NCBI RefSeq assembly: GCF_036884255.1
Contig: NZ_CP145605.1
Span: forward strand, 5,022,001 to 5,086,000
Direction of reading: 5' to 3'
From: Paenibacillus tundrae
Lineage (GTDB): Bacteria > Bacillota > Bacilli > Paenibacillales > Paenibacillaceae
DNA length: 64,000 nucleotides
The position numbers and the translations under genes were made by a program. Positions 45,390 to 53,761 of the stretch are shown one piece after another. The notes beneath the pieces are model-generated. The model was not told where the DNA came from. It was given only the letters and a program-made list of their open reading frames with translations, and searched no databases. Position 1 is the stretch's first letter. Each line of letters opens with the position of its first letter.

Positions 45390-46127
45390 CTATATTCCAC
45401 ACGGCATTCGGAATTGTATAAACGTATCCTCAGACGGAAGTTGCTCCGTCCTGACTTTTTTTCCTTTAAGTACGGCTTCAAGATGCCTTACCGTTTCTGG
45501 ATCGGGTGCTTGATCCCCGTCCAATCGGACAACCACATCTCCATGATCCTGTCCGAAGCTCAAGGTCAGTTTGCGAACCTCTCCCCAAGACGACCGGCCG
45601 CCGCCAAATTGATAGGCTCGAATTGCATCCGCAATCGCCCCCGTTAGTGACTCGCCATCCTCGGGAGAAACCAGAGCATTAAGCTGCAACTCTTCCTCAA
45701 CTTCAACATGCAATTCCAATGCAACTCCACTAGCTCGGAAAGATTGCAGGTAAAACACGAGTGAAGGAATACCTAATTTTGAAATTCGGCTTTCCTCAGT
45801 AACCCGTTCCTTTATTCTTTCCACACATTGCACTGATTTATCAAGTTTGCCTAGTCGAAGATATCCATACAATACCTGAAGATCGTTCATCCAGTCATGC
45901 CGATGATGATTTAATGATGCGATTGCTGTTTTTTCCATAGATTGTACAATTGTTCTGCGTTCTGCCTCCGCTTGTCTGTTCATCAGATAGAGCGAAACCA
46001 CCAGCACTGCAACGGACCACAACGCACACACAATACCTGAAATGACTGATGGATACAGCATAACGAAAACCAAAGGAATCAGAAGCGAACATGCCGCAAT
46101 CCACGGCACTCTTTTCCAAGATTTCAT
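45390..46127 (-). CDS. spo0B: Spo0B-like sporulation phosphotransferase with membrane anchor
   Basis: A 245-residue protein. Residues 8-48 form two hydrophobic helices not present in the soluble 192-residue B. subtilis Spo0B. The dimerisation helix contains N-H-H-R-H-D-W-M-N-D-L-Q (about 73-84), where His77 is the likely phospho-acceptor, as in R-H-D-W-M-N of Bacillus. The C-terminal part is a degenerate kinase-like ATP-domain fold without N or G boxes. Spo0B passes phosphate from Spo0F to Spo0A. The neighbour obg and the L27 gene upstream match the Bacillus locus. Whether it works in a phosphorelay here is inferred; it could also be closer to a sensor-kinase relic. Confidence 0.85.
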   Translation of the reverse strand: MKSWKRVPWIAACSLLIPLVFVMLYPSVISGIVCALWSVAVLVVSLYLMNRQAEAERRTIVQSMEKTAIASLNHHRHDWMNDLQVLYGYLRLGKLDKSVQCVERIKERVTEESRISKLGIPSLVFYLQSFRASGVALELHVEVEEELQLNALVSPEDGESLTGAIADAIRAYQFGGGRSSWGEVRKLTLSFGQDHGDVVVRLDGDQAPDPETVRHLEAVLKGKKVRTEQLPSEDTFIQFRMPCGI

Positions 46128-46230
46128 GGCTTCTCCCCGTTCTACACTAACTCGGCTAGTTTAACCCCACCGTATCCAAGTATAACATGTCTTTTATGTC
46201 AGTTCATTAGCGATTACTCTTAAAATACAA

Positions 46231-46258
46231 AAAGCCTCCGGCAAAAATGCCGAAGGCT
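46231..46258 (-). terminator. Terminator of the rplU-prp-rpmA operon
   Basis: AGCCTTCGGCA pairs with TGCCGGAGGCT (one mismatch) and is followed on the minus strand by TTTTTG. It is about 20 bases past the rpmA stop. Confidence 0.85.
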
Positions 46259-46278
46259 CCTTAGGCGGAATGCCGATA

Positions 46279-46590
46279 TTATGCTTCTACTGTAGCTGCT
46301 ACTGGAGCAACGTCTACAGGATAGATGCTTACTTTTTTACGATCGCGTCCCCAACGTTCGAATTTCACAACGCCGTCAACTTTCGCAAACAAAGTGTCAT
46401 CTTTACCGATACCCACGTTAGTACCTGGGTGAATTTTCGTTCCGCGTTGGCGAACGAGAATGCTACCACCAGTTACTTTTTGGCCGTCAGCACGCTTAAC
46501 GCCAAGGCGTTGTGCATTACTGTCACGTCCGTTCTTCGTGGAACCTACACCTTTTTTCGATGCGAACAACTGAAGATTTAATTTCAACAT
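46279..46590 (-). CDS. rpmA: Ribosomal protein bL27
   Basis: A 103-residue L27 with the Firmicute N-terminal extension M-L-K-L-N-L-Q-L-F before A-S-K-K-G. The extension must be removed by Prp so that the conserved tail can reach the peptidyl-transferase centre. The gene for Prp is directly upstream. GGAGG lies ten bases before the ATG. A C-terminal Ala/Val-rich tail of about ten residues is slightly longer than usual. Confidence 0.97.
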   Translation of the reverse strand: MLKLNLQLFASKKGVGSTKNGRDSNAQRLGVKRADGQKVTGGSILVRQRGTKIHPGTNVGIGKDDTLFAKVDGVVKFERWGRDRKKVSIYPVDVAPVAATVEA

Positions 46591-46613
46591 GATTGGTTTT
46601 CCTCCTTCTTAAA

Positions 46614-46943
46614 TTATTTGGATTGCTCTATCTTAATATACTTACCGTATGACTCTGCAATGTTAGTGAGCATAACTACCATGGATTCGAGTAACAATTG
46701 TACCTGAGAAAAAGTTTCATCTTTTGAAAGCGAAGGTAAAGAACCACTCAAAAAGCCATTCTTCATTTTGGTATCCATCTCGATACCAGTCAACGCCTCA
46801 ATCGAGTTAACTGTACCTACTGTAACAGCAGATACCCCGGCACATACGATATCTTCTCCCCGCTTGGCAAAATTAGCATGCCCTTGGATTGAGAAGCGTT
46901 CGATGTTCCCATCCTCATTACGAAAGATTTGAACGATAATCAC
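46614..46943 (-). CDS. prp: Ribosomal-processing cysteine protease Prp
   Basis: A 109-residue cysteine protease that cuts the L27 extension. The catalytic pair is visible as His22 (Q-G-H-A) and Cys34 (I-V-C-A-G-V-S-A). The G-H-A-x-F and C-A-G-V-S-A segments define the family (formerly YsxB). The start is a GTG. The gene lies between rplU (14 bases) and rpmA (23 bases), the conserved order. Confidence 0.95.
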   Translation of the reverse strand: MIIVQIFRNEDGNIERFSIQGHANFAKRGEDIVCAGVSAVTVGTVNSIEALTGIEMDTKMKNGFLSGSLPSLSKDETFSQVQLLLESMVVMLTNIAESYGKYIKIEQSK

Positions 46944-46957
46944 TTATCGCACCTACC

Positions 46958-47269
46958 TTACGCTTTGATTTTTTCGATAGTTACTTTAGTGTACGGTTGA
47001 CGGTGACCTTGCTTCACATGGTAGTTCTTTTTCGGTTTGTATTTGTATACAACAACCTTTTGACCTTTGCCATGTTTCTCCACTTTAGCCGTTACAGTAG
47101 CTCCGGAAACCAATGGTGTACCTGCTGTCAAACCTTTATCGTTAGATACAGCCAGGACACGGTCGAACGTTACGCTTTCGCCATCGTTCGCAGTCAATTT
47201 CTCGATGAACAGAACATCGCCCTCTTGGACTTTGTACTGTTTACCACCTGTTTCAATAATTGCGTACAT
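46958..47269 (-). CDS. rplU: Ribosomal protein bL21
   Basis: A 103-residue protein beginning M-Y-A-I-I-E-T-G-G-K-Q-Y-K-V, the L21 signature, and ending with the K-P-K-K-N-Y-H-V-K-Q-G-H-R-Q motif that binds 23S rRNA. GAGGAGG lies ten bases before the ATG, inside the end of the L21 leader. Confidence 0.98.
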   Translation of the reverse strand: MYAIIETGGKQYKVQEGDVLFIEKLTANDGESVTFDRVLAVSNDKGLTAGTPLVSGATVTAKVEKHGKGQKVVVYKYKPKKNYHVKQGHRQPYTKVTIEKIKA

Positions 47270-47271
47270 TT

Positions 47272-47393
47272 GCCTTGCACCTCCTCATGTCTCAGACTCG
47301 CCCGGTCTCAGGTGACAGCTCCTTGCGGAACCATTCTTGTACCCGGCCAGTGCGGTTACAGCATGTGCAAGACCAAATAGGCTAAACACATAC
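47272..47393 (-). promoter_or_regulatory. L21 leader RNA
   Basis: The untranslated leader between the promoter and rplU contains the elements typical of the Bacillota L21 leader: CTGTAACCGCACTGGC, GGTACAAGAATGG and the GAGTCTGAGACATGAGGAGG end. It is thought to bind L21 and repress its own operon. Confidence 0.8.
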
Positions 47394-47399
47394 CTGCTG

Positions 47400-47428
47400 A
47401 TTATATCACGCAATATATTAAAAATCAA
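47400..47428 (-). promoter_or_regulatory. Promoter of the rplU-prp-rpmA operon
   Basis: On the minus strand TTGATT (47423-47428) and TATAAT (47400-47405) are 17 bases apart. The -35 overlaps the stop end of rng. Confidence 0.8.
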
Positions 47429-48675
47429 TGCAAAGGTGAAATATATCTTTTCCCCGTTCCATGACAGGACGAACATAGCTCTACATAAGGTAGAGTGCTC
47501 TCTTCACGCACCTTTTTACGCGTTAGTTCCAACAGTCCCAATTTGGTCCAGCCCATTACAAACGCTTTGGTGCGATCTTTCTTGAGCTCACTCTCCAGTG
47601 CTGCGGATACTTCTTGACGATTCGAGGCTTCCGTCATATCAATGAAATCTACGATAATCATGCCACCGATATCTCTTAACCGCATGAGACGCGCAATCTC
47701 AATCGCCGCCTGCATGTTCGTTTCCGTCACCGTCTCCTCAAGACTATCTCCACCCGCTCCAGTGTATTTACCTGTGTTTACATCAACCACCGTAAGCGCT
47801 TCTGTGTGCTCTATAACAATATACCCACCTCCGGGTAACCACACCTTACGAGCAAAATCCTTGTTCAATTGCTCTTGCACCCCATAAGCAGCAAATATCG
47901 GTTCTGGCCCCCGGTGCACCTGTACTTGCGGCTGGTGTCCTGGACTGATCTCCTCAAGCAGAGCTGTCACTTCACGAGCTTGCTCCTCGCTATCTGTAAT
48001 CACCACATCACTACCTGGCGTGTATACATCCCTGATAATCCGCTGTACCATACTTTGATCCCGATGAAGCAAGCTTGGAGAAGGCAAACTGTTCGCTTTT
48101 TCACGAATCAAACGCCACTGCTCACGCAATGTTTCAAGGTCAGATTCAATCGCTTCACGCTGTTCCTCTGCAGATACGGTGCGGATAATAAGCCCTTCCT
48201 CATCCCTCTTGAGCTGATCACCAAGTGCTTTGAGGCGTGAACGATCCCCTTCACGGGCGATCTTCTTAGACACGGCTATATAATCTGCCATCGGCATATA
48301 GACAAGCCATCGACCCGGCAGTGAATAATGAGTCGTCACCCGAGCTCCTTTACTTCCCACGGGTTCCTTCAGAACCTGAACAATCACATCCTGACCCGGA
48401 CGAAGCAATTCTGAGATCGAAGGCTTCACTTTAGGCTGCTTCTCCAAGTGAGGATGCAACACGTCATCAACGTATAAGAAAGCATTTTTTCTCTGACCGA
48501 TATCCACAAAAGCAGCCTGCATACCCGGTAATACGTTGACTACACGCCCTTTGAAAAAGGAGCCTAGCAGCCCTCGCTCTCGTGTACGCTCTGCTGTAAA
48601 TTCCACAGCTTTGCCTTCTTCCAGAAGCGCCATTTGCATGAGGTTATGTTCATTATGTACAATCATTTGTTTCAT
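47425..48675 (-). CDS. rng: Ribonuclease E/G family endoribonuclease
   Basis: About 416 residues. An S1-like domain (about 35-120; F-K-G-R-V-V-N-V-L-P-G-M-Q-A-A-F) is followed by the DNase I-like catalytic core with the two metal aspartates in T-V-V-D-V-N-T-G and I-I-V-D-F-I-D-M. The zinc-link C-S-S-C-H-G-T-G-K is near the end. RNase G size, without the RNase E scaffold tail. B. subtilis uses RNase Y instead and has no RNase E/G, so this is a Paenibacillus/Clostridia trait. AGAGGTG lies five bases before the ATG at 48675. The rplU promoter starts within its 3' end. Confidence 0.93.
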   Translation of the reverse strand: MKQMIVHNEHNLMQMALLEEGKAVEFTAERTRERGLLGSFFKGRVVNVLPGMQAAFVDIGQRKNAFLYVDDVLHPHLEKQPKVKPSISELLRPGQDVIVQVLKEPVGSKGARVTTHYSLPGRWLVYMPMADYIAVSKKIAREGDRSRLKALGDQLKRDEEGLIIRTVSAEEQREAIESDLETLREQWRLIREKANSLPSPSLLHRDQSMVQRIIRDVYTPGSDVVITDSEEQAREVTALLEEISPGHQPQVQVHRGPEPIFAAYGVQEQLNKDFARKVWLPGGGYIVIEHTEALTVVDVNTGKYTGAGGDSLEETVTETNMQAAIEIARLMRLRDIGGMIIVDFIDMTEASNRQEVSAALESELKKDRTKAFVMGWTKLGLLELTRKKVREESTLPYVELCSSCHGTGKRYISPLH

Positions 48676-48785
48676 GGCTTCACCTCTAGAAGACAATTCA
48701 CATCATCCACATCCATTTCTATATCATTGCAATACCCATATGTACATGTATTACCCCAATGAAGGGCAGGTTCACCAGCAACTTA

Positions 48786-49649
48786 TCACTTATCAGCATT
48801 TTGTTTGAAATAGGAACTGATAATCCGTTGCTCAGGCAAAACAGCTAAAATACGCCCCTGTCGGTTCATCACATATACCATATGGTATCTCTCTCTCTTT
48901 AATAGACGCAAAATGGTGTCCAAAGGTTTCGCCGGAAATGAGATTATCGGCTGTGCCAAACTGCCCATAGCTGCATGATGAACAAAAGCCCCTTCTCTAT
49001 TCATTAAGAAGCGGATAAATCGATAAGGAATATTACGATAATCTGTAACGTTGGAGTAGAACAGAAACAACCCGACTAAGAGAATATTTAATGGGAGTCC
49101 GTAATCGCCAGCAATCCAGCGCACCACAGCATACACAATAACCCCTGTACTGACGAGAATACTTATTCTGTACGTCCACATGAGGGTTGTATAATAAGGA
49201 GCAATCAGACTGACAAGTGCCTGTACAATTTTACCACCATCCAGTGGCAGGATCGGCAGCAGGTTGAATAAGGCAATAAGCAAATTCCCTTGGATAATGT
49301 AGGACAGAAAGATTGGATCCCCAACCTGCATGTATTGCAATAGCAATACTACGCCCACCATGAATATGTTCTGCAAGGGCCCAGCCAGCGCAATCGCAAT
49401 CTCTCGCCAAGCCGTAAGTTTGCCACCATCCTCAATTACTGCTACCCCGCCAAAAGGGAGCATCTGAATAGATACAACACGGCAACCCAGAAGAGCTGCT
49501 GCTGCTGCATGTCCACACTCATGGATGAACACAATGGCAAACAATGTAATAAGCTCAATAAAATGACCGGTTACTAGCGAAGCGAGCATGATGATGACAA
49601 AGAATGGATGCATGGAAACACGTACACCCCATAATCTAATCAAGGGCAA
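48786..49649 (-). CDS. spoIVFB: SpoIVFB intramembrane metalloprotease (pro-SigK processing)
   Basis: The 287-residue site-2-protease-family enzyme has H-E-C-G-H at residues 43-47 and L-P-L-D-G-G with Asp137, the same zinc-ligand positions (43, 47, 137) reported for B. subtilis SpoIVFB. Six transmembrane helices are followed by a C-terminal CBS-like region (V-Y-V-M-N-R-Q-G-R-I-L-A-V). It releases SigK from its pro-sequence in the mother cell. The TTG start at 49649 preserves the numbering but has a weak ribosome binding site. It overlaps spoIVFA by 14 bases, so translation is likely coupled. Confidence 0.93.
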   Translation of the reverse strand: MPLIRLWGVRVSMHPFFVIIMLASLVTGHFIELITLFAIVFIHECGHAAAAALLGCRVVSIQMLPFGGVAVIEDGGKLTAWREIAIALAGPLQNIFMVGVVLLLQYMQVGDPIFLSYIIQGNLLIALFNLLPILPLDGGKIVQALVSLIAPYYTTLMWTYRISILVSTGVIVYAVVRWIAGDYGLPLNILLVGLFLFYSNVTDYRNIPYRFIRFLMNREGAFVHHAAMGSLAQPIISFPAKPLDTILRLLKRERYHMVYVMNRQGRILAVLPEQRIISSYFKQNADK

Positions 49650-50520
49650 CCACTTCTGCAGGATCTACGTATTGTTCGCCCTCTTTAACAGCAAAATATA
49701 AGGTTGCGGGTTGCCCATCAGTGCTTGATTTTAGGCTCCCCACTGGAGATCCTGCCTCCACCCAGTCATTCACTTCAACTTCACTCTCGTGTAATCGCCC
49801 ATATATCGCAGTCACATTGCCGGTATGCTGAATCACAACCGTTATGCCACTTTCCGCGTCCCCCAGAACCTGAAGTACACGCCCAGCATCAGAGCTGACT
49901 ACTTGCACAAGGCTTGCACCAGCAGCTTCAGGTACGATTTCCACACCCTTCATGCTCAAGGCAAAAGGCTGCACAATGGTTCCCGAGATCGGTTTTGCCA
50001 TAAGTGAACGAATTCCTGATCCATTGACAACATCTGTTGTATGTCCTAACACAGGTAAAAAGGAGGGTGGGCCACCAAAGTTCCGATTATACCAAGCGGC
50101 CATGGAGGCAAAGTCCATGTCACGATGAAGTGCGTCCGTAATTACTGTTTTGGGTGAGACGCTCCATGCATTGTTCAACTGAAACAATCCCCATACCGCA
50201 CCGAAGATAACAGCACTAATGACTATACGACGTGCTAACGACTTCACTAGATTAAACCGAACCGGATGATCTGATCCGTAGTATCCATTCTCTTTTTTCC
50301 ATAAAGTCTCCGGATCTCGCTCTTGCTCCGCCCCCAAATTCTTCGCACTGAATAACCCATTCTGACGATCTGCAACCGGCTCGGACGGCTGTTTCCTCCA
50401 TGCATTCGAATCTGTCCTAGAATTGACTTCCCGCTCTTGAATAATCTCCCTCGTTGCATCATTCAGTAAACGCCGGATGCGCTCTTCTCTTCTCTGCTTG
50501 ATTCTGAGTTTGGCATTCAT
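49636..50520 (-). CDS. spoIVFA: SpoIVFA, scaffold of the SigK-processing complex (degenerate M23 domain)
   Basis: A 294-residue protein. Basic N-terminal helix (R-I-K-Q-R-R-E-E-R-I-R-R-L), a single transmembrane segment (about 108-126) and a C-terminal LytM/M23-like domain (about 185-290). One His of M23 remains in V-I-Q-H-T-G, but the H-x-H zinc motif is replaced by Y-F-A-V and the tyrosine-histidine site by Y-G-R-L, so it is not an active peptidase. SpoIVFA anchors SpoIVFB and BofA and is the target of SpoIVB. GGAGG lies seven bases before the ATG. It has a SigE-type promoter. Confidence 0.88.
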   Translation of the reverse strand: MNAKLRIKQRREERIRRLLNDATREIIQEREVNSRTDSNAWRKQPSEPVADRQNGLFSAKNLGAEQERDPETLWKKENGYYGSDHPVRFNLVKSLARRIVISAVIFGAVWGLFQLNNAWSVSPKTVITDALHRDMDFASMAAWYNRNFGGPPSFLPVLGHTTDVVNGSGIRSLMAKPISGTIVQPFALSMKGVEIVPEAAGASLVQVVSSDAGRVLQVLGDAESGITVVIQHTGNVTAIYGRLHESEVEVNDWVEAGSPVGSLKSSTDGQPATLYFAVKEGEQYVDPAEVVALD

Positions 50521-50587
50521 AACATATCCTCCCGCCGAGGCTTGTTTAAGATATTCACTTAGATAAGAATCAGAATTCTCTTACTAT

Positions 50588-50616
50588 ATCCTATGAAGGT
50601 TCCACTCATAATATGA
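50588..50616 (-). promoter_or_regulatory. SigE-type promoter of spoIVFA-spoIVFB
   Basis: On the minus strand TCATATT (50610-50616) and CATAGGAT (50588-50595) are separated by 14 bases, close to the mother-cell SigE consensus (GTCATATT, CATACAAT). It lies 68 bases before spoIVFA. Confidence 0.65.
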
Positions 50617-50736
50617 ACAAGCCCTAGGTTATTGCGTAAGACTACTGCAGCATGCTCCTTGCTTTTGCATATTCGGTTCTGATGACCTTTCTATAAAAGT
50701 TTCTATAGACTTTCTATGATGGAGAAAACGCAAAAA

Positions 50737-50758
50737 AACCGGGCTGATTGCCCGGCTT
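50737..50758 (-). terminator. Terminator of the minCD transcript
   Basis: CCGGGC pairs with GCCCGG around a five-base loop and is followed on the minus strand by seven Ts. It is about 30 bases past the minD stop. Confidence 0.85.
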
Positions 50759-50790
50759 TATGTAATAGCTATCTCATAATAGGGTCGTCA

Positions 50791-51585
50791 TTAACCCATA
50801 CCGAAGAATTTTTTGAAGCGTGTGAACGCGCCCTTTTTCTGCTCTAACTGCATCAACGGAACGGTGTCTCCCAAAATACGACGGGCAATATTGCGGTACG
50901 CAATCGCTGCATTCGAATCTGGATTCATAACCGTTGGCTCTCCAGAATTCGCCGCTTTAATAACCAATTCGTCATCAGGGACAATGCCGATTAGATCAAT
51001 GTTAAGCACCTGCAGTATACCGTCAATATCGAGCATATCGCCCGACTTCACCATGTTGTTACGGATACGGTTCACAACGAGCTTCGGAGATTGGATATGT
51101 GAGCTTTCCAGCAAGCCGATCACACGATCTGCATCTCGCACAGCAGCGTTCTCAGGTGTAGTTACTACAATCGCTTGGTCTGCCCCTGCAACTGCGTTCT
51201 TGAATCCTTGCTCAATCCCTGCAGGACAGTCAATAATGACGTACTCAAAATCTTTTTTTAGCTCCAAAATAATATCCTTCACCTGTTCTGGTGATACGGA
51301 GTTCTTATCTCTCGTTTGTGCTGCAGGCAGCATATATAGTTCTTCGAAACGCTTATCTTTTACTAAAGCTTGATTCAGACGGCAGCGGCCATCTGCCACA
51401 TCACACAGATCATAAATGATCCGATTTTCGAGTCCCATTACGACATCAAGATTTCGAAGACCGATATCCGTATCTACTAGACAAACTTTTTTTCCGAGCA
51501 ATGCCAGCGCAGTCCCGATATTTGCTGAGGTGGTGGTTTTACCTACGCCGCCCTTACCCGAAGTGATCACGATTGCCTCTCCCAT
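50791..51585 (-). CDS. minD: Septum-site determining ATPase MinD
   Basis: The 264-residue ParA/MinD ATPase has the deviant Walker A G-K-G-G-V-G-K-T-T-T at residues 10-19, D-T-D-I-G-L-R-N-L-D, and the C-terminal amphipathic membrane-targeting helix F-T-R-F-K-K-F-F-G-M. It recruits MinC to the membrane. No MinE is seen here, so positioning would depend on MinJ/DivIVA elsewhere. The AAAGGAG site lies in the last codons of minC and the genes are three bases apart. Confidence 0.97.
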   Translation of the reverse strand: MGEAIVITSGKGGVGKTTTSANIGTALALLGKKVCLVDTDIGLRNLDVVMGLENRIIYDLCDVADGRCRLNQALVKDKRFEELYMLPAAQTRDKNSVSPEQVKDIILELKKDFEYVIIDCPAGIEQGFKNAVAGADQAIVVTTPENAAVRDADRVIGLLESSHIQSPKLVVNRIRNNMVKSGDMLDIDGILQVLNIDLIGIVPDDELVIKAANSGEPTVMNPDSNAAIAYRNIARRILGDTVPLMQLEQKKGAFTRFKKFFGMG

Positions 51586-51588
51586 GAG

Positions 51589-52251
51589 CTACACTCCTTT
51601 AAACACATTAAAATCTCGGCGCAACCGAACGATATTGCTCATCTTGTCGATCTGCATCTGATTGTCCTGCAAATAAGCAAATTCCATCCCAGCCTCTCGA
51701 CTCTCCCATTCATCAGGTGGACGACTGATAATATCTGCAATACGAAGCTGAGTCGGTGCAAAGACCGATGCCGCTATGATCGCAGTTTCGTCCCCACTGA
51801 TGCCTGCATGAGCCATACCTCTGAGTGAACCCATTATATATATATCCCCGGTACACGTCACCGTGCCGCCCGGATTGATATCTCCAAGAAACAAGAGATT
51901 TCCATCATGATGAAGCACCTGACCTGAACGCACCATACCACACATCGTCATAATCGGCGGTGGCCCTTTAACCTCTGGTTTAAGGGCTGGCGAATCAATG
52001 GAACGAATAAGTAAATTACCTTTTTGCTTCAATATATCCAGAATCGACTCTTTCTGGTTCTCCGTGACCTCACGACTGCCTAACTTAATATCCACATGAA
52101 CGATCGGCCCGGTCAAAATATTTTGATGGCTGTGTTCCAGCTTATAGCGGAGCTCATAGAGCAATTCCTCGAATTCACATTGATCGTCCAACAGGAAAAC
52201 CAAGCCGTCTCGGATGCCTTTAATCGTTACGTGATTCGATTTTACCGTCAT
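51589..52251 (-). CDS. minC: Septum-site inhibitor MinC
   Basis: A 220-residue protein. The N-terminal domain (1-105) inhibits FtsZ polymerisation, and the C-terminal beta-helix (about 115-215; L-F-L-G-D-I-N-P-G-G-T-V-T-C-T-G-D-I) binds MinD and septal proteins. GGGAGGG lies eight bases before the ATG. It follows mreD by 73 bases in the mreBCD-minCD arrangement. Confidence 0.96.
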   Translation of the reverse strand: MTVKSNHVTIKGIRDGLVFLLDDQCEFEELLYELRYKLEHSHQNILTGPIVHVDIKLGSREVTENQKESILDILKQKGNLLIRSIDSPALKPEVKGPPPIMTMCGMVRSGQVLHHDGNLLFLGDINPGGTVTCTGDIYIMGSLRGMAHAGISGDETAIIAASVFAPTQLRIADIISRPPDEWESREAGMEFAYLQDNQMQIDKMSNIVRLRRDFNVFKGV

Positions 52252-52324
52252 AAGCCTGTCCCTCCCATCTCATTACATTTCGTGCCGGAGCCCCCAAGTT
52301 CCTGCTTCTGGTCTCACAAATGGT

Positions 52325-52858
52325 TCAGGATGCTTCTTGTGGCTTTTTCTGCCTCTTCGTTATTTGCTCCATTTGCTTGCGCAAAGGAACATAAATGATC
52401 AATGTGAACACAAAATGAATAAATAAATTAGGAATCATATATTCAAACAACGCCCAATCAAATGTCACATGGTTCAGACGGAAAAGCTTGTATAGGAAAA
52501 ATAGTACCGTGTCATTGAGCAAACTCCCTAAAAAGACAACCGTAACCATGATTGGCAGCGGTGCACGCGGAGCCTGAAAAATGAGTCCGATCATATAAGC
52601 TGACAGCCCCATGGAGAAGCCATAAGGTCCGATCATTTCACCATAGAATACCACATCATGGAGAAGCCCAAACAGTATACCTAGCACTAACGCTGTATGT
52701 CGATGATGATAGACAGCGAAAAAGAGAATCACAATATAAACCAGATTGGCAGAAATCCGCATCTGCCATGCCTCAGGAATCAGCAGGGGGAGTATCGTTC
52801 CCTCAGCAATGAACAGCACGAACAACAACAGAATCAAGACTTGCTTACGCGTAACCAC
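52325..52858 (-). CDS. mreD: Rod shape-determining protein MreD
   Basis: The 177-residue membrane protein has about five transmembrane helices and a short basic tail (R-K-Q-M-E-Q-I-T-K-R-Q-K-K). It works with MreB and MreC in the elongation machinery. The start is GTG, whose G is the last base of the mreC stop (TAGTG), so the two are tightly coupled. Confidence 0.92.
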   Translation of the reverse strand: MVTRKQVLILLLFVLFIAEGTILPLLIPEAWQMRISANLVYIVILFFAVYHHRHTALVLGILFGLLHDVVFYGEMIGPYGFSMGLSAYMIGLIFQAPRAPLPIMVTVVFLGSLLNDTVLFFLYKLFRLNHVTFDWALFEYMIPNLFIHFVFTLIIYVPLRKQMEQITKRQKKPQEAS

Positions 52859-53730
52859 TATTCCTTCACCTCAGGTGGAATGATTACGATAAGCTCTTTC
52901 CAATCTAGAAAACTGGCATAAGGCTCAATGGTAGCGGTGCTTGTTAAACCGAATTCACTTTTCTCAACACTCTTGACCTCGCCAATTCGCATGTATTTCG
53001 GGAAGTTATTAATGATACCTGAAGAAATAATTTCGTCGCCTTTTTTGATATTCGAATCTTCAGCGATCTTAGTCATTTTCAGCATACCTGTCTTCGGATC
53101 ATAACTCTCGATCATACCAAACACTTTCTCCTTGCCAACGGCTGTAGCCGCAATAGCATTCGAATTGGGATCATTCGCATCCATTGAAGTCAACAGATTA
53201 ACGGTTGAAGTGTATGAGCTAACATGACTGACTACACCAACAAGCCCCTGCTGTGAAGTTACCGCCATCCCAGGCTGGATGCCTGCATTTTCTCCAATGT
53301 CGATGTTAATCGTTCTACTGTTAGGATCAGAATTGGCACTAATAACCTGTGCAATACGTGACCCGTAGTTATACCGGTTCTTCTGTTCATCTGTAAAATT
53401 AAGTGCTTCTTGTAATTGCTTGTTCACTTGCTCCATATCATTATACTTCAATCGATCTCGGGTGTAGTGACCCAATGCAATCCGGAGTTCTTCATTCTCT
53501 GAATATACCGCACGCATGTTCGCTACATCTTTGAAAAAGCCCGCTACATAAGAAGCGGGCTTGTAAAATACGTATTGTACAAATCCGACTGAATCCTTCA
53601 GGAATTTCTCCGGCCAGGATAGAGCGGTTCGCGGACCGAGCGTAAAGCCCATCAACGCGATAAATGTAACAAGGCCCACCAGCAAAACAAAAAGTCTTTT
53701 GTTGCCCAGCAGCTTAAACAGTTCCAACAC
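52858..53730 (-). CDS. mreC: Rod shape-determining protein MreC
   Basis: About 290 residues: a short cytoplasmic tail, one transmembrane helix (about 12-30), a coiled coil (about 65-110; Y-S-E-N-E-E-L-R near 76-83) and two beta-barrel domains (A-N-S-D-P-N-S-R-T-I and G-V-V-S-H-V-S). It organises the elongasome outside the membrane. The start is uncertain: GTG at 53730 and TTG at 53727 both lie very close to an AGAGGG. The 186-base spacer before it is highly structured. Confidence 0.94.
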   Translation of the reverse strand: MLELFKLLGNKRLFVLLVGLVTFIALMGFTLGPRTALSWPEKFLKDSVGFVQYVFYKPASYVAGFFKDVANMRAVYSENEELRIALGHYTRDRLKYNDMEQVNKQLQEALNFTDEQKNRYNYGSRIAQVISANSDPNSRTINIDIGENAGIQPGMAVTSQQGLVGVVSHVSSYTSTVNLLTSMDANDPNSNAIAATAVGKEKVFGMIESYDPKTGMLKMTKIAEDSNIKKGDEIISSGIINNFPKYMRIGEVKSVEKSEFGLTSTATIEPYASFLDWKELIVIIPPEVKE

Positions 53731-53761
53731 CCTCTAACATCCATTATTCTCTTCCGAGCCA

